Shown here one piece after another: positions 14,597 through 19,090 of a DNA stretch of 19,090 nucleotides. How positions within the stretch are numbered: position 1 is the stretch's first letter; each line of letters opens with the position of its first letter. The position numbers were made by a program, and so were the translations under genes. The stretch is from an uncultured Alphaproteobacteria bacterium (GTDB lineage Bacteria; Pseudomonadota; Alphaproteobacteria; UBA7887), in the NCBI GenBank assembly GCA_913044255.1, contig CAJWOI010000011.1, positions 1 to 19,090 of the forward strand, read 5' to 3'. Below the pieces are notes generated by a model that made no database searches, was not told the DNA's origin, and saw nothing but the letters and a program-made list of their open reading frames with translations.

Positions 14597-15472
14597 TTAA
14601 ACCCGCTTTACTACGATGCGACCGAAAAGGCCCGCCGGTTTGAAGAGAAGCACACCAACAATAAGTATAAGAGCAAATGTGAGTTTGAGTTCAGAGCCTC
14701 CGGGGACATATTGGCCGACCCAATTCTCCAAAACACCTATTATCAAGCCACCTAGAACAGCACCACCTGGACTTGTAACCCCACCGAGTAGCGCGCCTGC
14801 AAACCCATATAAAAGCACTCCGGCCATCATGTTTGGCTCCAGGTAAACAATCGGCGCAACTAAAATACCGCCTACCGCCCCTATAGCCGCGGCCAAACCC
14901 CACCCAAGCGCCAACATCCAGCCAACTGAAACACCAACTAAACGCGCTGAGTCAGGGTTTGCGGCCGCTGCGCGCATTGCGAGTCCCACCCTCGTGAATC
15001 GGAAAAAGCAGAAAACAACTAACAATACCAACAGAGTTAAGGCGATCACACCCATGTGATGTGGTCCGATCAGACTTGATTTAAATCCAAAGTCTGCGGG
15101 GAATAAGCTCGGGAACGGTTTAATTGTAAATTCCCAAATCCAACCCGCCATATTGTTAAAAATCACCAATAAACCAATGAAAACCATGATTTGATTCAAA
15201 ATAGGCGCGTCTTCAACTGGCTTTACCAACAATCTTTCAATGATCACCCCTGCCAAAAACGAAAGGGAGACCGCTAAAACAAAAGCCAGCCAAATAGGAG
15301 TACCCATCCCGAGAAAGGTCCAGGCGATATAGGTCGAAAACATCGCCATCTCGCCTTGGGCAAAATTGAAGTGATCACTGGCCTGATAAACCATTACGAC
15401 GGATAACGCGACGCACGAATAAATCGAGCCAATCGCCAGACCTGCCAGAGTAAGTTGTAGAAAAAGATCCAT
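14597..15472 (-). CDS. livH: ABC transporter permease, LivH type
   Basis: First inner-membrane permease of the importer, 291 aa with about eight hydrophobic segments. The N-terminal FNFAQGEM at 35-42 matches the LivH signature (N-F-A-x-G-E). The cytoplasmic loop FTRVGLAMRAAAANPDSARLVG carries the coupling-helix motif. The end, FALILIVGVLLFKPAGLFG, is the usual LivH C-terminus. It lies 11 bases downstream of livF and 6 bases upstream of livM in the same operon. Confidence 0.95.
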   Translation of the reverse strand: MDLFLQLTLAGLAIGSIYSCVALSVVMVYQASDHFNFAQGEMAMFSTYIAWTFLGMGTPIWLAFVLAVSLSFLAGVIIERLLVKPVEDAPILNQIMVFIGLLVIFNNMAGWIWEFTIKPFPSLFPADFGFKSSLIGPHHMGVIALTLLVLLVVFCFFRFTRVGLAMRAAAANPDSARLVGVSVGWMLALGWGLAAAIGAVGGILVAPIVYLEPNMMAGVLLYGFAGALLGGVTSPGGAVLGGLIIGVLENWVGQYVPGGSELKLTFALILIVGVLLFKPAGLFGRIVVKRV

Positions 15473-15483
15473 AATTCCCGCCC

Positions 15484-16194
15484 CTAATAGCCAAGGTAGC
15501 TTCGACGGACGTTTTCGTCGTCGCGAATAATGTGAGATTCACCGGACATCGCCACTGTCCCCGTCTCTAACAGGTAGGCTTGGTCGGCCAAATTCAAAGC
15601 TATATTAGCATTTTGCTCAACGAGCAGCATGGACGTTCCCTCCTGCTCTCGGATCTGACGCATGATGGCGTAAATTTCCTGGACTATGAGAGGCCCCAAC
15701 CCAAAGCTAGGCTCATCGAGCAGCATCAAGCGCGGACGTAACATCAAAGCCCGACCAATCGCCAACATCTGCTGTTCGCCCCCGGAAAGAGTCCCAGCTT
15801 GCTGTTTAAATCTTTCTCGCAAGGGGGGAAAATATGAGTAGACTCTTTCAATATCCTCAGCAATTTCGGCTTTGTTCTTCCGAGTGTAAGCTCCAAGCTG
15901 TAGATTATCCTCGACCGATTGTCGTACGAAAGTGCCACGACCTTCAGGAACATGGGCTATACCCCGCCGGACAACGTTTTCGGTTGAGAGACTTGTTAAA
16001 TCATCTCCATCAAACTTTATCTCACCTTCGGTACGAACCATCCGGCATATGGAGCGTAGAGTGGTGGTTTTACCAGCACCGTTCGCCCCCAATATCGTGG
16101 TAATTGACCCTTCTTCCAGTTCAAAGTCTAAGCCGAAAAGCGCCTGGGTCTGCTGATAGTAGGCTTTAAGGCCCCTTACTTCCAGAAACGGCAT
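15484..16194 (-). CDS. livF: ABC transporter ATP-binding protein, LivF type
   Basis: Cytoplasmic ATPase of 236 aa powering the importer as a heterodimer with LivG. Walker A GANGAGKTT is at 36-44, the ABC signature LSGGEQQ at 136-142 and Walker B LMLLDEP at 156-162. The H-loop position reads VEQN (Gln instead of His), which is normal for LivF, as is the HVPEGRG segment after the Q-loop. Its ATG shares one base with the livG stop (TAATG), a sign of translational coupling. Confidence 0.96.
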   Translation of the reverse strand: MPFLEVRGLKAYYQQTQALFGLDFELEEGSITTILGANGAGKTTTLRSICRMVRTEGEIKFDGDDLTSLSTENVVRRGIAHVPEGRGTFVRQSVEDNLQLGAYTRKNKAEIAEDIERVYSYFPPLRERFKQQAGTLSGGEQQMLAIGRALMLRPRLMLLDEPSFGLGPLIVQEIYAIMRQIREQEGTSMLLVEQNANIALNLADQAYLLETGTVAMSGESHIIRDDENVRRSYLGY

Positions 16195-16961
16195 TATTCA
16201 GAGGTTCCCAAATAGGCTTCGATTACTTTTGGATCGTTCTGCACCTCAGTCGGAGTGCCGTCGGCGATTTTACGGCCAAAATCAATGGCAACAACCTTAT
16301 CTGAAACCTGCATCACCAAACTCATATGGTGCTCTACCAACAACACAGTAATTTGACGATTGGTTCGGATGTCACGAATTTGCTCCATCAAGTGATCAAG
16401 TTCTTCGTGATTCAGACCTCCCGCAGGCTCATCCAAAAGCAGCAGTTCAGGATCACTGACCAGAGCTCTCGCCATCTCCACTCGTTTTTGATATGGGAAT
16501 GGCAAAGCCCCAACTGATGTATTTACTACCTCGGCTAAGCCCATAAACTCTATCAGGTCCATCGATTTAGCCATGAGTTCGTTCTCTTCGCGGCGAACCC
16601 AAGGTAAGCGGAAAGCATTAGAAATTGTATCACTCTTGGTCCGGCTATGACCGCCGATTAAAACGTTATCCAACACACTTAGCGTAGAGAAAAGCGCTAA
16701 ATTTTGGAAAGTACGGCCTATGCCCAAAGACGCAATTTTATCGACCCGCAATCCCAAGATGGAGTTACCCTTAAACAACACATCGCCCGCATTCGGCGTG
16801 TAAAGACGCGACAAACAATTAAATAGCGTTGTCTTTCCTGCTCCATTCGGCCCGATAAGCCCAACAATTTGACCCTTCGGGATATCAAAAGTCACTCCAT
16901 CCAGCGCAACAATCCCACCAAACCGAACAACAACGTTTTCTACCTCTAGAAGCGCCATCAT
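16194..16961 (-). CDS. livG: ABC transporter ATP-binding protein, LivG type
   Basis: First gene of the transporter operon; cytoplasmic ATPase of 255 aa. Walker A GPNGAGKTT is at 37-45, the Q-loop glutamine at 86 (RTFQNLALF) and Walker B LLLLDEP at 173-179. The H-loop His is in VEHH (about 211), and the C-terminal AYLG is characteristic of LivG. The C-loop reads LPFPYQKRVEMARAL (153-167), lacking the canonical Ser-Gly-Gly, as in many LivG-like proteins. Adjacent ATGs (16961 and 16958) follow GGAG at 16970-16967. The start lies at the end of an inverted repeat that could mask it (see the leader entry). Confidence 0.96.
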   Translation of the reverse strand: MMALLEVENVVVRFGGIVALDGVTFDIPKGQIVGLIGPNGAGKTTLFNCLSRLYTPNAGDVLFKGNSILGLRVDKIASLGIGRTFQNLALFSTLSVLDNVLIGGHSRTKSDTISNAFRLPWVRREENELMAKSMDLIEFMGLAEVVNTSVGALPFPYQKRVEMARALVSDPELLLLDEPAGGLNHEELDHLMEQIRDIRTNRQITVLLVEHHMSLVMQVSDKVVAIDFGRKIADGTPTEVQNDPKVIEAYLGTSE

Positions 16962-17022
16962 GCTAACTCCGAGAAGACTCTGCCGGTCCGAGAAACAAAG
17001 AGCGCAAATCGTACGTTAGCAT
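16960..17022 (-). promoter_or_regulatory. livG leader: inverted repeat and possible leader peptide
   Basis: ATGCTAAC (plus 16960-16967) and GTTAGCAT (17015-17022) are perfect 8-bp inverted repeats 47 bases apart. In the mRNA the 3' arm takes in the last G of the livG ribosome binding site and the first two bases of its ATG, so pairing could hide the start. The 5' arm starts with an ATG right after GGAGG and opens a 19-codon frame (17022 to 16966; four Leu), with its stop at 16965-16963, one base before the livG ATG. The spacing to that GGAGG is nil, so translation of this frame is doubtful. Confidence 0.35.
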
Positions 17023-17275
17023 CCTCCGTCACCCGGGTTCTCCCTTACATCTAATTAACGGAAACGCAGACTTTCACTGCTCGTATGCTTAAAATAAATT
17101 TTAGGTAGCACACACGAATATCAATGTTTATGAATGCATATCACACATTAATCTCGATCTCTGTCAAATATTAGTTGAGGTCTGGAACAAAGCGCACTGT
17201 AGAAACATTTTAAGGAATTACAAACCTGGTCGGCCGGGAAAATGCGCGAAGGGTGTGCAGACATTGGAGGAAAAT
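16962..17275. other. Divergent intergenic region between livG and a cupin gene
   Basis: This 314-base gap should hold the Liv operon promoter (minus) and the cupin promoter (plus). The half next to the cupin gene (about 17090-17220) is A/T-rich. A weak candidate for the cupin promoter is TTGAGG, 17 bases, TGTAGA (about 17175-17203), matching only half of consensus. No other gene or RNA is apparent. Confidence 0.4.
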
Positions 17276-17689
17276 ATGACCGATAATTGGGATTTTTCAC
17301 ACAAAAAGGTCGCTGAAGCGGTCTGGACAGATGGTTTGCGCGAGATTTTTGAGTATTGCGATCTCGGCATCAAAGGGGCCACCAAAGGTGATTATATTGC
17401 TCATATAATCAAGGCTAACGGCAAGGAAATGAAAGACGAAGTGCAGGAGTGGCACGTCCATGACTGCACATTCCAGTTCGTTTTGGTTCTAAATGGTTGG
17501 GCCGAGTTTGAATACGAAGGAGAGGGAATACGCCGTCTCGAAAAGGGAGATTGCATAAACCAGCGCCCAGGCATTCCGCATCGGGAAATCGCATATTCAA
17601 AGGACTACGAGGTACTAGAAATAGTCGCACCAGCCGAGTTCGCAACCCGTATTGTCGACGCGCCCGCCTCAGCCGTTGCTGCTGAGTAA
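17276..17689 (+). CDS. Small cupin-domain protein, function unknown
   Basis: Single-domain cupin of 137 aa, cytosolic. A GGAGG ribosome binding site at 17266-17270, 5 nt from the ATG at 17276, decides the start; an upstream GTG at 17255 has no comparable site. Cupin motif 1 is EWHVHDCTFQFVLVLNG, with metal ligands His60, His62 and Gln67 (Gln in the usual Glu place). Motif 2 is GDCINQRPGIPHR with His102. The His/His/Gln/His set should bind one divalent metal. Related small cupins act as isomerases, dioxygenases or simple binding proteins, and the sequence does not say which. It is divergent from the Liv operon and convergent with a second cupin gene. Confidence 0.88.
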   Translation: MTDNWDFSHKKVAEAVWTDGLREIFEYCDLGIKGATKGDYIAHIIKANGKEMKDEVQEWHVHDCTFQFVLVLNGWAEFEYEGEGIRRLEKGDCINQRPGIPHREIAYSKDYEVLEIVAPAEFATRIVDAPASAVAAE

Positions 17690-17710
17690 TCTTATCTTAC
17701 TTGTAGAGCT

Positions 17711-17729
17711 AAACAGAGGCTGCTCGTTT
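17711..17729. terminator. Weak hairpin between the two convergent cupin genes
   Basis: AAAC (17711-17714) pairs with GTTT (17726-17729), and GAG (17716-17718) with CTC (17723-17725) around a GCTG loop with one bulged A. There is no T-run directly after it, though TTATTTTTT occurs about 20 bases further on. It may serve as a terminator in the 103-base convergent gap. Confidence 0.25.
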
Positions 17730-17792
17730 GTAAGGGATGTATGGGAAATTATTTTTTGGGAAAACTAAAACGAAGCGCCTTCAGAATTTTTG

Positions 17793-18332
17793 TCAGTTTC
17801 CAGGACTTGTGGTGCAGCCAGGGTGCTCGACAGACGCTACATCAAGACCAAGAGCTCGTACCCGCTCTATTAGCTGGGAGGACCATTCGATAGTGGCACC
17901 ACGGTGAGCTCCCTGAACAGCGAGCAAGAAAGATTCAGAATTTGAAAGGTTGGTGAGACCATGCATGACATTTGGCGGTACTGAAACTACATCATAATGC
18001 TCAACTTCTATGTGCGTGACATTTGACTCGCCAAAACTGATTGACCAGCGGCCAGTGAGGATTACAAATGCCTCGTCCGAATCGTGTGCATGGCTCGCTA
18101 TGCCGCACTTTGGGTCGCAGGAAATGAAATTCAAATTAAAATCCTCCACTTCCCCAACCCTCTTATCTGACCAACTTTGTTCCGTAGAGCGGCCAACAAC
18201 TGGGTACCTCTTACGTTCAAACTCGGGCAGCGCCATGTCCAACAGGCGAACCGGCGACACTCGGTTCGGCAGGTCGTTATAACGGACCACGAATTTTTCG
18301 ATCTCTTCCGACGAAAATTCATTTGCGCCCAT
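17793..18332 (-). CDS. Cupin-domain protein, function unknown
   Basis: Cytosolic single-cupin protein of 179 aa. The ATG at 18332 is chosen because GGGAGGT (18347-18341) lies 8 nt upstream; an in-frame TTG at 18341 overlaps that site and is unlikely. Motif 1 reads GIASHAHDSDEAFVILTG, giving His81, His83 and Glu87. Motif 2 reads YDVVSVPPNVMHGLTN with His124. This is a full canonical metal set (3 His, 1 Glu). An extra N-terminal segment of about 70 residues precedes the barrel. It lies 116 bases downstream of the crotonase gene on the same strand and may be co-transcribed with it. Enzymatic role not determinable. Confidence 0.88.
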   Translation of the reverse strand: MGANEFSSEEIEKFVVRYNDLPNRVSPVRLLDMALPEFERKRYPVVGRSTEQSWSDKRVGEVEDFNLNFISCDPKCGIASHAHDSDEAFVILTGRWSISFGESNVTHIEVEHYDVVSVPPNVMHGLTNLSNSESFLLAVQGAHRGATIEWSSQLIERVRALGLDVASVEHPGCTTSPGN

Positions 18333-18448
18333 TTTTTTCAACCTCCCGTAAAGTCCAATTGGAGCCAGTTATCTACCCGCAAGCATGTTTTGGATGGAGC
18401 GCGGACGATGCAAGATATCTGGGATCAAGTCACACAACTAATATCGTA

Positions 18449-19090
18449 TTAACGCCCCGACCAATTCGGATTTCGTTTTTCAAGAAATGCCGTTATCCCT
18501 TCTTTGGCATCTTTGGAATTGAAGGCACGTATCATCACTTCGTTTACATAGTTGTACGCATCTCTCCGGCTCATCTCAATCTGGCGATAAAAAGATTCTT
18601 TCCCCAATGCAATCGTGTAGGGGGATTTAGATGCGAGATCGCACGCCCACTCACGAACACAATCGTCTAGTTCTTCGTCAGGAACCATCTCGTTGATCAA
18701 TCCGAAACGAGTAGCGGTTTCCGCATCGATTAGCTTCCCACGAAGAAGCATTTGCAGAGCATGCTTTGGAGCGATTGTGCGACTTACCGCGACTTGTGGC
18801 GATAAACACCAGAGACCGATGTTTACTCCGGGTGTCGCAAACTGAGATTTATCCGACGCAATCGCAAGATCGCAGGTGGCTACCAACTCACATCCCGCCG
18901 CAGTGGCAATCCCGCGTACTTTGGCAATGATAGGTTGTGGTAATTCCAACATGCTCTGCAGCATTGCAGCGCATGCAACGTTTGCGGCACGTTTGTCTTC
19001 GGCCTGTTTGGTATTGAGACTTTCTTTAAGGTCGTGTCCCGTACAGAACAACTTACCATTCGCCGTGAGAACAACGACACGGATACTTGG
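18449..19090 (-). CDS. Enoyl-CoA hydratase/isomerase (crotonase) family, ECHDC3-like, 5' end outside the window
   Basis: The reading frame is open to the right edge (213 codons visible, no start within the window); a TTG at 19051 is internal, since upstream codons continue the family sequence VRVVVLTANGKLF. Oxyanion-hole elements are NGKLFCTGHDL and GIATAAGCELVATCDLAIAS. The Glu equivalent to the first crotonase acid is kept (in GCEL), but the second catalytic acid position reads FATPGVNIGL, with Gly instead of Glu. This pattern, and the end KEGITAFLEKRNPNWS, closely resemble ECHDC3. Such proteins may be isomerase-, thioesterase- or lyase-like rather than hydratases. It could act in the same acyl-CoA route as the thiolase-like enzyme. 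Confidence 0.9.
   Translation of the reverse strand, partial: PSIRVVVLTANGKLFCTGHDLKESLNTKQAEDKRAANVACAAMLQSMLELPQPIIAKVRGIATAAGCELVATCDLAIASDKSQFATPGVNIGLWCLSPQVAVSRTIAPKHALQMLLRGKLIDAETATRFGLINEMVPDEELDDCVREWACDLASKSPYTIALGKESFYRQIEMSRRDAYNYVNEVMIRAFNSKDAKEGITAFLEKRNPNWSGR

Noticed and set aside
1..19090. Mobile element, CRISPR, toxin-antitoxin or phage defence system
   Set aside because: No transposase, integrase, repeated spacer array, nuclease or small paired toxin genes were seen; the genes all fit metabolism, transport and housekeeping.

Overview
The window looks like part of the chromosome of a free-living, heterotrophic Gram-negative bacterium, most likely an uncultivated pseudomonadotal (proteobacterial) lineage of moderate GC, near 50% by eye. 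The signs are Sec signal peptides, a di-haem c-type cytochrome, a complete HAAT (Liv-type) ABC importer with a soluble periplasmic binding protein, and many lipid/ketone/epoxide-type catabolic enzymes. There is no rRNA, tRNA, CRISPR array, transposase or phage gene. The taxonomic guess is inference only.

Layout. The left edge (1-69, minus) holds the first 23 codons of a luciferase-like (LLM class) oxidoreductase. Divergent from it, on plus, are a DUF1111 di-haem cytochrome (432-1973), an SDR oxidoreductase (2080-2883) and an EHN-type epoxide hydrolase (2924-4072), probably closed by a strong hairpin at 4187-4218. A more housekeeping-like patch follows: a ProX/PrdX-type prolyl-tRNA deacylase (4263-4778, plus), a CPA1 Na+/H+ antiporter (4830-6089, minus) and an MmcQ/YjbR-family protein (6396-6758, plus). 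Next come a phytanoyl-CoA dioxygenase-like enzyme (6831-7991, minus) and, divergently, a Baeyer-Villiger monooxygenase (8342-10087, plus). A thiolase-fold protein (10391-11659) and a DUF35 OB-fold partner (11672-12193) follow, with a bidirectional terminator (about 12248-12284) after them. The minus strand then carries a complete transporter operon, transcribed livG-livF-livH-livM-binding protein (16961 down to 12328). The right end has two convergent cupin genes (17276-17689 plus, 17793-18332 minus) and the 3' part of an ECHDC3-like enoyl-CoA hydratase/isomerase homologue (18449-19090, minus, running off the window).

How they may work together. Most of the window fits uptake and oxidation of a hydrophobic or cyclic compound. 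The plausible steps are epoxide opening (epoxide hydrolase), alcohol oxidation (SDR), ketone-to-ester or lactone conversion (BVMO), hydroxylation (PhyH-like), C-C cleavage of an acyl-CoA side chain (thiolase-fold/DUF35 pair) and beta-oxidation (crotonase). The Liv transporter would import a substrate or product. The most informative detail is the thiolase-like protein. It lacks the catalytic Cys and has Tyr where the GHP-motif His should be, as in the steroid side-chain retro-aldolase Ltp2, and its DUF35 partner lacks most of the usual zinc ligands. This points to a retro-aldolase rather than a ketothiolase. The substrate cannot be read from sequence alone.
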